NCBI GenBank assembly: GCA_028285755.1
Contig: JANQOQ010000008.1
Location: 691,399-755,398, forward strand
Source: Puniceicoccaceae bacterium
GTDB lineage: Bacteria > Verrucomicrobiota > Verrucomicrobiia > Opitutales > JAFGAQ01
Length of the DNA: 64,000 bases
Direction of reading: 5' to 3'
Position 1 is the stretch's first letter, and each line of letters opens with the position of its first letter. A program made the translations under genes and the position numbers. The notes beneath the pieces were generated by a model. It did not search any database and was not told the DNA's origin. It was given only the letters and a program-made list of their open reading frames with translations. Positions 10,501 to 18,878 of the stretch are shown here, piece after piece.

Positions 10501-11496
10501 CGCGTTTCCAGTATCTCCAAAAAAGGCATCCTGGGTATTTGCATTAATAATCCCGGCCGGACTACCCAGGCCAAACAGAATCGAGTTAGGCCCCCTCTGC
10601 ATGTCCACACGATCCACATTGTAGCTGTCCCACGGAACATCCGTCAGGAAGAAGTTCATGGTATTATCCGCACGGTTGAGCCCCCGGATACGTGTGTTGG
10701 AGTTTGGGTTGTTGAAGTTGCCCCGTTCATCGACTGAGGCCCCGTCTCCGACCCCTGCAAAGCTGCTTTGCACGCCGCCCACTTCTGCGCCCACGGTATA
10801 GTTTAGCAGCGATTCATTATCAACCGCAGCGAGATCTTCCATGAATTCTCTGTTGTATACTGAGATTGCAGAACCAAGGTCCTTCAACTCAGCGCGCAGG
10901 CGGGTTCCCGCCAGTGTGTGGGTTGCCGAATAACCGATATTGTCACCCGCACTTACCTCGAATGGGGACAAAAGAAAGACTTCATCTTCATCCGCGTCAT
11001 CCTGTGCTATGGCTTGAGGGGTACTCGTAGCCACGATTAGTCCTGCCAAGCCAGTAAGCAGCTTGCCAAGAATGGAGTTTTCTGTTTTCATGTTTTCGTT
11101 AACTTGTTGTTTCGGGATTGCATTTGTTGGATCATCCAAGTTGGCGCTTGTCTGATCCGGTGAAAATTCTTCATGACTATTGTTTTGACGGATCACAGCA
11201 AATGCGCCCGTCTCAACATCATAGTCAAATAGGAGTGGGGTACCCTCCAATAGTTTGGATATGGCTTCTTTAGGGGCATAGCTGCCAATAACCTGGTTGG
11301 TTTGGATACCTTCAAGGTTGTTATAATCATATAAAATACTTTGATTGGATTGAGCGGCGAATTCACGTATAGTCTTTCTGGCATCTCCCGCTTCTATATT
11401 GAAGTCGATCAATTCCTCGGCCGTAGCATTTACCAACAACGTTATCGTTGCTAAAAATAATGCTATGGGCCATGGCTTCTCGGGCAGATTGCACAT
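7528..11496 (-). CDS. TonB-dependent receptor with N-terminal STN (secretin/TonB short N-terminal) domain
   Basis: STN-like residues about 29-110; plug-like 'GTRLRAELKDLGSAISVYNREFMEDLAAVDNESLLNYTVGAEVGG'; C-terminal aromatic end WTLTNTFEF. Confidence 0.93.
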   Translation of the reverse strand: MCNLPEKPWPIALFLATITLLVNATAEELIDFNIEAGDARKTIREFAAQSNQSILYDYNNLEGIQTNQVIGSYAPKEAISKLLEGTPLLFDYDVETGAFAVIRQNNSHEEFSPDQTSANLDDPTNAIPKQQVNENMKTENSILGKLLTGLAGLIVATSTPQAIAQDDADEDEVFLLSPFEVSAGDNIGYSATHTLAGTRLRAELKDLGSAISVYNREFMEDLAAVDNESLLNYTVGAEVGGVQSSFAGVGDGASVDERGNFNNPNSNTRIRGLNRADNTMNFFLTDVPWDSYNVDRVDMQRGPNSILFGLGSPAGIINANTQDAFFGDTGNAEVRIGSFGTSRGSININRSILEDELAVRLAGLADNRKFEQGPARDDRRRIYFATKYAPEFLNNDTTTLIINANVESGYVRSNRPRVLTPQDRITPFLRPSRNSDGSFALLPGLNGELFDPLLVRRREQDAIGLGQMNQRIVVDGVEIENPNYNPAIGNYAQLFGGPLFMWEDPNSSNFNAQITEINQRGGLAPDGSIDDNLATGFSRWTAPQNYITYAQDANLPFANFGQYKQFHLQDSSIFNFYDQLIDGPNKEEWSNWDVMTLTLANTFFKNNLGYEIAYFEQNYDDGRVGITGFNDAIYVDTNSHLADGSVNPNAGRPFISDSVQGGNQIRDIYRDSFRATAFGRLKFNEIFDGWLGRILGVQTINGVYSEQYAREDRRTFHRYGMEEAFYDVTGIIDGQDNINIVNTTHYLGDTLLGRSSASGANLSNLNAVQLPSSTSVYFFDTTWNAPDVDPGAPWDGNSTQSENPANYVGWTNRDFTVIDSMQGDNYNQLISNASLASSFVESNAFVWHGQLLDHAIVGTYGWREDTVETLQTNAPEIRSLVGGTQRFRDVSPEVYNLDFEPTIEKGESESWSVGVHVDRLPFFQFLPFELSLYYNEGNNFQPGAGRVDLFGREIAAPSGMTVDQSILIGTKDGRYSLKITDFETSVNNATAGRIQGDWFIGRFVAWGNNWANIFKHNISRGFTLDGVAQEGDNRTWRYEMRDPNGSINPEYEAAAIADWEEFIAAINSQFPDYVSAWQLDGLGTEVRNFSSQAPAGLNYVENTISKGQEYEFIARPTNNWRIAINASRTEAIRNDVGGEALIQWVEFVDSYINNPDSLAGDIRIWSGNGNSIRNMWNSTFRSNYALTELLEGTSTPEMREWRFNAITNYRFSEGKLRGLSVGGALRWEDDVVIGYPIATDSEGVTTFDLSSPYKGPSNTKIDLTFGYRREVMDGINWRIQLNLRNIFADDDLIPINVQPDGSPAAVRIPEPMTWTLTNTFEF

Positions 11497-11822
11497 TATT
11501 TTGATTTGTTCTCATTGATATAGTAGACTGCGATCGCCTGGGATCCCTTTTCCTGATGATAGTCTAATCCAGTGCCTTCCAACATAATTTTAAGGGCAGC
11601 ATCTGTGGTCATTTCGCCTTCTACTGAATTCGTTTTAATCCCGCTGAGATCACTTTCATTGATGAGAATATCGAGCCCGGCCTGAAGTGCGAATTGTTTT
11701 AAGCTCTTATTTGCTTCACCGGCGGGGACATCAAAAGTAAGCATATCGTACTGCTTGCAAGACTGTACCAGTATTGCTGACAGAAACATCAAGCTAACTA
11801 TCAATAGGGGCTGCATTTTCAA
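11496..11822 (-). CDS. Stand-alone STN-domain protein, probable lipoprotein
   Basis: MKMQPLLIVSLMFLSAILVQSCKQ (lipobox-like) then STN: LTFDVPAGEANKSLKQFALQAGLDILINESDLSGIKTNSVEGEMTTDAALKIMLEGTGLDY. Confidence 0.8.
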   Translation of the reverse strand: MKMQPLLIVSLMFLSAILVQSCKQYDMLTFDVPAGEANKSLKQFALQAGLDILINESDLSGIKTNSVEGEMTTDAALKIMLEGTGLDYHQEKGSQAIAVYYINENKSK

Positions 11823-11839
11823 AGGGCTACTCGGGTCGA

Positions 11840-12883
11840 TTATTCCGTTAATTGTCCAAAGAGATAAATGTTATTATCTTCTCCACGTTCTGCACGGACG
11901 CCGAAGTTGGCTTCCAATAGTTTAATAAATCCGTTGATATTGTCAGACCAAAAGATAGATGAGATATATACATCATTCACCGAATCATCGATGATCTGCA
12001 TCTGTACTGTGTTCCGTCGGTTAAACTCATTGATTATCTCTATGAGGGGTACGTTTTCGAAATCGATTAAGGTAGGCTTCCAGTTGATCGTGCTTTCGAT
12101 GACAGACTCATCCACTTGCTGGATTTCCAAATGCTGAGTTCCTTTTTTATCCAGCGGTATAACTACCCTTTGGTTCTCGTTTAGGAGCTCATCCAATCCA
12201 GCATTGTCTGCAGAGTCGTTCTCGCTGGAATTGATGGCCACGACCCCTTCCGTTACAATAATATCTACGGTTTGATCGAGATATTTTACATTGAACGCGG
12301 TCCCAACTGCCTTTATCTGAAAGCCTTCAACTTCAACCACGAAGGGTCGATTCATGTCCTTCGCAACCGTAAAGTTGGCTTCACCGCTTATTAATGAAAC
12401 CTGCCGCCGATTTTCATTGTAATCCACTTCGATTAAGGAGCCACGATTCAGGAATACTACACTGCCATCATCAAGCTCCCGGGATTCAATTCTTTCAACA
12501 ATTAGTTGCGGCTTATTGGCAACTGTATCAGAATCATTTGGCAGTAGATACTTGCCTACCAGTATGAATGAGATCGCAATAATGGCCGCTGCTACTGCCA
12601 AATTTAGCCATCGCGTAAAGTCAAAGAAGATGCTTTTAGGATTTTGCTCAATGAGAAGATTGGGATTCTCACTCGTTCCCTGCTGTGTATGAAACCCCGC
12701 GAGCCTGTCCAGCTCGTTCCAGGACCAACGCTGTTGCTCATAGATTTCCTGATGAACCGTGGATTCACTCAACCACTTATCCAGTTTGCTTTGTTCAGTA
12801 GCGGAAAGCCCTGTATCCTCCTTGATAACCCAATCCATGGCTATCTTCTCAATTTTATTCAATTCCATGTCAGTTGGTTTCAT
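11840..12883 (-). CDS. FecR family anti-sigma factor / transmembrane sensor
   Basis: 'WVIKEDTGLSATEQSKLDKWLSESTVHQEIYEQQRWSWNELDRL', one TM segment, 'GSVVFLNRGSLIEVDYNENRRQVSLISGEANFTVAKDMNRPFVVEV...VGTAFNVKY' (FecR). Confidence 0.92.
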   Translation of the reverse strand: MKPTDMELNKIEKIAMDWVIKEDTGLSATEQSKLDKWLSESTVHQEIYEQQRWSWNELDRLAGFHTQQGTSENPNLLIEQNPKSIFFDFTRWLNLAVAAAIIAISFILVGKYLLPNDSDTVANKPQLIVERIESRELDDGSVVFLNRGSLIEVDYNENRRQVSLISGEANFTVAKDMNRPFVVEVEGFQIKAVGTAFNVKYLDQTVDIIVTEGVVAINSSENDSADNAGLDELLNENQRVVIPLDKKGTQHLEIQQVDESVIESTINWKPTLIDFENVPLIEIINEFNRRNTVQMQIIDDSVNDVYISSIFWSDNINGFIKLLEANFGVRAERGEDNNIYLFGQLTE

Positions 12884-13432
12884 TTAGCGATTTCCCCCTT
12901 TGTAACCTACCTGCTTAAAGTATTCTCTGCATTTCTTCAGGCCAATACGTGCCTGCACCTGAACTGTGTTCACCGATATGCCCAATTTATCAGCTACCTC
13001 TTTTTGCGAAAATCCATAGATTTTCCGAAGAGTCATTACCTGGCAGCATTTTTTGGGTAGTGATCTAAAAGCATCTACTAGTACGCGAATGTCATCATTG
13101 TCGGATGCGATTTCAGAAGGTGATCTGGTTTTATCCAAAATGTTAACTTGATAGGTGCTCGTTGCGTTTTTAGGATGGTTGTATTTCAGGCACCTAAAAC
13201 GACTATAGATCATATTCTTTACAGTAACAAACAGATATGCCCTTGGGTGCGGGATAGAGCCTGAGGTATAGGCTTTCATAAGCCTGAAATAGGCGTCCTG
13301 AATGAGATCTTCCGGATCTTCGATGGTTGGAAACGACGACTCTATCCACTTGCGGAGATCGTCCTCATGGGGTAACACTTCGGATTCAAACCATAATGTA
13401 TTATGATCTTTAAATTTGTTGGGGTAATTCAT
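12884..13432 (-). CDS. ECF-type RNA polymerase sigma factor
   Basis: Region 2 'DPEDLIQDAYFRLMKA' and region 4 'LPKKCCQVMTLRKIYGFSQKEVADKLGISVNTVQVQARIGLKKCREYF'. Confidence 0.93.
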   Translation of the reverse strand: MNYPNKFKDHNTLWFESEVLPHEDDLRKWIESSFPTIEDPEDLIQDAYFRLMKAYTSGSIPHPRAYLFVTVKNMIYSRFRCLKYNHPKNATSTYQVNILDKTRSPSEIASDNDDIRVLVDAFRSLPKKCCQVMTLRKIYGFSQKEVADKLGISVNTVQVQARIGLKKCREYFKQVGYKGGNR

Positions 13433-13508
13433 TAATAAGATCTATTTAAATATACTACGCTTTTATAATATAAATCAGTTAAAACTATTCGTTATTTTTT
13501 AAACATTT

Positions 13509-14630
13509 CTATTCCATAGAATTCGTGCTTAAATCCAATATTGCTGTGTGGGCTGCCTTGGGCTGGCCTTCGCGGTCGAAGAGTAGAGGGTATGAGGTCC
13601 TGCCTTTGACAGGCCAATTGTTGAGCCAGGAGCCGCCATCATGCACCCCCCAGAGGGTGACCCTTACAATGTCTTCGGGGTAGGACAGGAAGAGCTCAAA
13701 GAGGGCTTTATACCTCTGCGCCTGCGCTTCTTCGACTTCCTGCGGCAGGCCCTCGGTGTAGGGGTTCAGTTGTTCATTCAGTTCAAAATTAGCGGAAATA
13801 TCGGCTCCTACATTATCCCAGGCACTGGGGAGCACATCAATGTCCAGTTCGGTGATGTGGACTTTTACGCCGAGCGCCAAAAAGGCATCTATGCTAGCCC
13901 TGATTTGTTCTATCGGTGGATGATTCAGGCTCCAGTGGCTCTGCATGCCAATGCCGTCCACCCGGATTCCCTGGTTCAATAGTGAGCTTACCAGGGCCAC
14001 GACCCCATCTCGCTTTTTGGGGTTCCAGAGATTGTAATCGTTGTAATAGAGTTCGGCGTCAGGATCGACTTCGTTTGTTAACTCAAATGCGAGTTTAATG
14101 TAGTCTTCGCCCAGAATCTGGTACCATTTGCTCTGCCTGAAGCTGCCATCATCGTTCAGTGCCTCATTTACCACATCCCACCCGTCAATTCTGCCTCTAT
14201 AACGTCCGACAACCGTTTGAATGTGATCAGTCATGAGATTGATGAGCGCTTCACGGCTTTTCAGATTACCGTCTTCATCCTCAAATACCCAATTGGGAGT
14301 CTGTGAATGCCAGACGAGCACATGACCAACGATAAACATATCATGTGCCTCCCCAAACTCCGCAAAAAGATCCGAAGCACAGAAGTTGTAATCATTGAGC
14401 CTTGGATGAACGGATTCCCACTTAAGCAGATTCTCAGGAGTTATACTGTTAAATTGATGGATGATGATGTTTCGTGAGCGTTCATCCTGCCAATCCAGGT
14501 GCGATCTCTTTACAGCTGCACCTATATGTATTCTATCTCCCAGCGCGTCCTTCAGAGACGGGTTGGGTTCTTCCTGAGCACAGCCAATGGTGGTCAGAAT
14601 AAAGATAGAATATAGATGAAAACGTTTCAT
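13509..14630 (-). CDS. Endo-1,4-beta-xylanase (GH10)
   Basis: GH10 hallmarks: HVLVWHSQTPNWVF, 'GWDVVNEALNDDGSFR', 'VHITELDIDVLP', 'TLWGVHDGGSWLNNWP'. Confidence 0.95.
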   Translation of the reverse strand: MKRFHLYSIFILTTIGCAQEEPNPSLKDALGDRIHIGAAVKRSHLDWQDERSRNIIIHQFNSITPENLLKWESVHPRLNDYNFCASDLFAEFGEAHDMFIVGHVLVWHSQTPNWVFEDEDGNLKSREALINLMTDHIQTVVGRYRGRIDGWDVVNEALNDDGSFRQSKWYQILGEDYIKLAFELTNEVDPDAELYYNDYNLWNPKKRDGVVALVSSLLNQGIRVDGIGMQSHWSLNHPPIEQIRASIDAFLALGVKVHITELDIDVLPSAWDNVGADISANFELNEQLNPYTEGLPQEVEEAQAQRYKALFELFLSYPEDIVRVTLWGVHDGGSWLNNWPVKGRTSYPLLFDREGQPKAAHTAILDLSTNSME

Positions 14631-16048
14631 TTGATACTCGCTTTCACAGTACTTAGCTTGGCCTGCATCGCATCAACCAGCTCTTTATACTTGGGTTGAT
14701 CGGCCACGTTTAAATTTTCCTGGGGATCGACTCGATGGTCATAGAGCATATTTGCATTTAGAATATCATTTTGGCCTCTCCACTCGGTATAAATAAAGTC
14801 CCTGGTGATTATGGATTCGCCCGCGTGATAACGGCTATAGGCAAACTCCTTATGTAGATCGTCAGGGTTCTCAAGCTCACTTACAAAGCTTTCTCCATCG
14901 AGATGCTCGGGCAATGGGATGCCTGCGAGTTCACACAGCGTGGGGTAAATATCAACCGTTTCCACAATCGCACAGGTTTTGACACCTCCTTTGACACCCG
15001 GAACTTTTACCAATAGAGGAATTCTCAGGGTAAGATTAAAGTTAGCGTGTTTACACCACAATGCATGTTCGCCCAGGTGCCAGCCATGGTCACCCCATAG
15101 TACGACAATCGTATTCTCCGAGAGCCCCGTGCGCTCGAGGGTATCCAATACTTTGCCAATCTGCGCATCGGTATAGCTGACACAGGCGTAGTAGCCATGG
15201 ATAAGGCGTCTTGCCAATTCATCTGAAATGGGTCCTTCCAACGGAGTATCCCCATACATATTGCGCAGCTCACCAAATGAATGCATGGCCTGATTGGGCG
15301 CATTCTCCGGCTGGAAGGGATTCGGAGCCAGGCTCAGTTCCTCAGGATCGTAGAGATCCCAATACTTCTTGGGTGCATTGAACGGTAGGTGGGGTTTCCA
15401 GAAGCCCACGCCCAGGAAAAAAGGCTCTCCTGTGTCAGCAAAATCCTCAAGAAACTTTACTGCCTGATCGGCAAGCATACCGTCGGGGTAGGCGTTGTCT
15501 TCCACATCGGCCGCCTCAGTAGCAGGCCCGATGACCTGATTCGGGTTTTCCGGGGTGCGATTCGCCTCTATCATTTTTTTGGACGTTTCGGTTATATATG
15601 CCTGCCAGCCAATCCCATCATGATCCGGCATCCAGGGTGTTTGAGACCAGGCATCTATATCATCACTGGGGTCGTGGTAGATTTTCCCACTTGATAGGGT
15701 GGTGTAGCCCTGGGCTTTGAACCACGCAGCCATGCTCGGCTTATCCGGGAAGTCCTTATCTTTGCGGGCGTAGTAGTTTACAAAACGCGTAGCGGTCGGC
15801 CGGGCACCTGCCATCAGGCTGGCGCGGCTTGCCCCGCATACGGGGACACTACAATAGGCCCGATTGAATACTATGGATTGAGTTGCGAGGCGATCCATCG
15901 CAGGAGTGATCATCTGCTCCTCACCATAGAAATTCATTTGTGGTCTGAGGTCATCCACCGCAATGAACAGCACGTTCATCTTATTGCTATCTGCGTGGAT
16001 GAATAAACTCGTGAAGAAAAATAAGGTTATGTAATCGATTTTTTTCAT
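14627..16048 (-). CDS. Sulfatase (type I, FGly-dependent; iduronate-2-sulfatase-like)
   Basis: 'NVLFIAVDDLRPQMNFYGEE', FGly motif CGASRASLMAGARP, 'VVLWGDHGWHLGEHALWCKH'. Confidence 0.93.
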   Translation of the reverse strand: MKKIDYITLFFFTSLFIHADSNKMNVLFIAVDDLRPQMNFYGEEQMITPAMDRLATQSIVFNRAYCSVPVCGASRASLMAGARPTATRFVNYYARKDKDFPDKPSMAAWFKAQGYTTLSSGKIYHDPSDDIDAWSQTPWMPDHDGIGWQAYITETSKKMIEANRTPENPNQVIGPATEAADVEDNAYPDGMLADQAVKFLEDFADTGEPFFLGVGFWKPHLPFNAPKKYWDLYDPEELSLAPNPFQPENAPNQAMHSFGELRNMYGDTPLEGPISDELARRLIHGYYACVSYTDAQIGKVLDTLERTGLSENTIVVLWGDHGWHLGEHALWCKHANFNLTLRIPLLVKVPGVKGGVKTCAIVETVDIYPTLCELAGIPLPEHLDGESFVSELENPDDLHKEFAYSRYHAGESIITRDFIYTEWRGQNDILNANMLYDHRVDPQENLNVADQPKYKELVDAMQAKLSTVKASIK

Positions 16049-16059
16049 AAATAATTAAG

Positions 16060-17652
16060 CTAGCGGTCTAGTTCCTGATAGTTGAAATATTTGAAATCAG
16101 CGTGTTGGAACTGTCCCGTTATGTCCTGAGCGCACATTCCGATAAATGCTCCGGTAAAACCCAGATGATCATAGTCGTCCGAGAGGATTTTGGTAGGCAG
16201 GGAGTTACCGACTGCGATCCAATCACCCTGTAATCGATAGTAGAATTGTAGAGATTGTTTTCGTATTTCCACCTTGAGGGATATGGCCCTCGAATCTGGA
16301 ATAGGGATTTCGTCTAACAACTCCTCGCTTATTCCTTTATCAGTCTGAATGATATTGAGGCATTTACCGAGCTCTTCGTCGCGACTGATTCGCAGATAAT
16401 AGTGATTGCGGGTATCGTAGTAAGCGATCAAGCCGGCCATTTCTTGAAAGTCCTGTGGTTCGAATTCCATCTGGGTTTCAATATCGGCATGAAAAGCCTG
16501 CAGACGTCTCGCGATAAGGCTTTGTTTGAATAGGCTGGTTGTGGGTTCCTGACCGTAAAGCCGCAGCCAACCCGGGCGATCCGCTAAACTGAGCCAGTCT
16601 TCAGTTATGGGGCGCCTTAATGATTGGAAATCGAGTGGTAATGTTTCCATATCTTGAAAATCTATTCGTGTATTCTGAGCCTCAGGAACTTCATCATTGG
16701 TTTCGATAACCCAGTTAAGTAAGGGTTGATTTTCGCCTCCCTGAATGTAGGGCCAGCCATTAATCCATTCAATGGGTTGCAAAGCAGTTTCACGGCCTAG
16801 TATGCAGTGCTTTCCATCAATCGGTCGCCCACACAGATGAGCTAAATACCAGCTTCCGTCTGCCGCTTCGACCATCGAAGCATGACCTGCTTTTTGCAGT
16901 GCTAAATCAGCTTGCCCACTTGCAGTAATCAGCGGATTGGATGGATGGACCTCGTAGGGTCCTTCAAGCGATTGCGAACGGGCAATGCTTTCCGCATGTT
17001 GATACTCGGTGCCTCCTTCAGCCGTCAGCAAATAGTAGTAGTCATTAACTTTGTAGATATGAGGCCCTTCTACAGATCCTATTTCAGTTCCTTTAAAAAT
17101 GGCCTTTCTGGGGCCCACTAGCTGTTTGGAATCTTCATCATATTCTTGAAGTATGATGTGCCCAAATCGATCATGGTCTTTCCGGTGATCCCATACTAAG
17201 TTTACAAGCCACTTGCGACCGTCATCATCATGAAAGAGCGAAGGATCAAATCCACTGGTATTTAAGTAAGCCGGTTCAGACCAGGGTCCTTCTATCGATT
17301 CTGCAGTTACGAGGTAGTTATATGCGATCTTATAGGGATCTGCTTTCCATGCCTTTACGTCGGTATATATGAGGTAGAATTTCCCCTTATCATAACTTAG
17401 GCACGGCGCCCATATACCGCCGGAATCTGGATTTCCCATCATGTTTAATTGGCTAAGACGCTCCAGGGGTCTCCCGATTAACTGCCAATTCACCAAATCT
17501 CTGGAATGATGGATTTGTACACCCGGGAACCACTCAAAAGTCGAAGTTGCGATATAATAATCCTCTCCAACTCTAAGTATAGAAGGATCCGGATTAAAAC
17601 CTCTGAGGATGGGATTCTGGACCTTGTTTAAGATTTTAGTGCTTTGCTGCAT
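16060..17652 (-). CDS. GH43 family beta-xylosidase / arabinofuranosidase
   Basis: 'NPILRGFNPDPSILRVGEDYYIATSTFEWFPGVQIHHSRDLVNW', 'GSVEGPHIYKVNDYYYLLTAEGGTEY', C-terminal concanavalin-like domain. Confidence 0.95.
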   Translation of the reverse strand: MQQSTKILNKVQNPILRGFNPDPSILRVGEDYYIATSTFEWFPGVQIHHSRDLVNWQLIGRPLERLSQLNMMGNPDSGGIWAPCLSYDKGKFYLIYTDVKAWKADPYKIAYNYLVTAESIEGPWSEPAYLNTSGFDPSLFHDDDGRKWLVNLVWDHRKDHDRFGHIILQEYDEDSKQLVGPRKAIFKGTEIGSVEGPHIYKVNDYYYLLTAEGGTEYQHAESIARSQSLEGPYEVHPSNPLITASGQADLALQKAGHASMVEAADGSWYLAHLCGRPIDGKHCILGRETALQPIEWINGWPYIQGGENQPLLNWVIETNDEVPEAQNTRIDFQDMETLPLDFQSLRRPITEDWLSLADRPGWLRLYGQEPTTSLFKQSLIARRLQAFHADIETQMEFEPQDFQEMAGLIAYYDTRNHYYLRISRDEELGKCLNIIQTDKGISEELLDEIPIPDSRAISLKVEIRKQSLQFYYRLQGDWIAVGNSLPTKILSDDYDHLGFTGAFIGMCAQDITGQFQHADFKYFNYQELDR

Positions 17653-17654
17653 AG

Positions 17655-17668
17655 ATTAAATGATTAAT
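17655..17668 (-). promoter_or_regulatory. Putative LacI-type operator copy 1 (ATTAATCATTTAAT)
   Basis: Matches 13 of 14 positions with ATTAATCGTTTAAT at 18799-18812; lies 3 bp upstream of the GH43 ATG. Confidence 0.45.
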
Positions 17669-17679
17669 TAATGAAAATT

Positions 17680-18792
17680 TTAAGTAGTTTCCCCCATTAT
17701 CAGCTGAGATTGAAAGGTGGTGGAAGGGATAGCAGTGTTTTGCCTGTTTTCTAATAATTGAAATGCCATTTGGGAGGCACTTCTACCCATGTCATAACTT
17801 GGGATTTGCATGGTCGTGAGGCGCATCCACGAACACATGGATGCATAGTCACCATTAAATCCGGCGATTGCGATATCAGAGGGTATGCGGATCGCATTCC
17901 TTAAGCAGTATCTGCCCAGGGCATTCGCAAGATCATCATCGTATGCGATAACTGCTTCATAGTCTTTGATTTGCTCCCAATCCGAATCTTTGAGGTCTAC
18001 ATCCAGGCCCGCCACGGATTCAGTCACACAGGTAACGATCTTGGGTTCGAACCCAGCTTCGTTCATTTGCCTTAGATAGCCCTTTGACCGGTCGATCGCG
18101 CTATGGTGCATTTGGTCAATGCTGGGACCCCCGGCGATCTGTCTGATTAAAAGACAGATTTTTTGATAACCTTGGCCCAATAGATAATTCGTTAACTCGG
18201 CAGCACCTAATACATCATCCACATAAACTGAGTTTTTCTCGAGCCGGTTGTTCAAATAGATAACCGGAAGTGAGTTTTCCTTGATTTGATCAAAGATTTT
18301 GTCCGCAAGGTGATTATAGCTCTCTATAATGAGCGCATCCAGATTGTTCTCAGTGAAAACCTTCGGGAAATCGTATTTTATATCATCCAGGCGGTGCGGA
18401 ATGCGAATCATGGTAATTCTACAGTCCTTTTCTTCAGCAACATCATGCACGCCCGCCATATAACCATCAGGGGTATGCGTATAGAGCCCTTCTTTAGCTG
18501 TAAAGTAGCCAACCGTGCCGAAGTGCTTGGAGCGAATAGAACGTGCTCCCACATGAGGACGATAATTTAACTGATTCGCAACCGAGCGGACTCTCTCGAT
18601 CGTATCCTCCTGTAACTTAATATTGGAAGCCGCCCGGGGTCTTAATGCCTGGGAGACCGTAGCGGTACTGACTCCGGCAACACGTGCAATATCTTTTATG
18701 GTAATGGGTTTTGCTTGATTCACTTCAGGGTATAGGTGATTCAAAATTTGGGATGATCTCTTATCAAAACGAAATTTTCTGAGAATAATCAA
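17680..18792 (-). CDS. LacI family transcriptional regulator (xylan/xylose locus)
   Basis: 'ITIKDIARVAGVSTATVSQALRPRAASNIKLQEDTIERVRSVANQLNYRPH' LacI HTH; effector domain follows. Start uncertain (TTG at 18792). Confidence 0.92.
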   Translation of the reverse strand: MIILRKFRFDKRSSQILNHLYPEVNQAKPITIKDIARVAGVSTATVSQALRPRAASNIKLQEDTIERVRSVANQLNYRPHVGARSIRSKHFGTVGYFTAKEGLYTHTPDGYMAGVHDVAEEKDCRITMIRIPHRLDDIKYDFPKVFTENNLDALIIESYNHLADKIFDQIKENSLPVIYLNNRLEKNSVYVDDVLGAAELTNYLLGQGYQKICLLIRQIAGGPSIDQMHHSAIDRSKGYLRQMNEAGFEPKIVTCVTESVAGLDVDLKDSDWEQIKDYEAVIAYDDDLANALGRYCLRNAIRIPSDIAIAGFNGDYASMCSWMRLTTMQIPSYDMGRSASQMAFQLLENRQNTAIPSTTFQSQLIMGETT

Positions 18793-18820
18793 GAAAAAAT
18801 TAATCGTTTAATTAATTTTC
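18793..18820. promoter_or_regulatory. Putative LacI-type operator copy 2 within an extended near-palindrome
   Basis: AAGAAAAAATTAATCGTTTAATTAATTTTCTT is nearly self-complementary; it lies between the divergent lacI-like gene and the symporter gene. Confidence 0.5.
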
Positions 18821-18878
18821 TTGCAATCTATATATAAGCAATAGATAAAATGTTTAATTAGTTCTGTTATCCCTTGAC

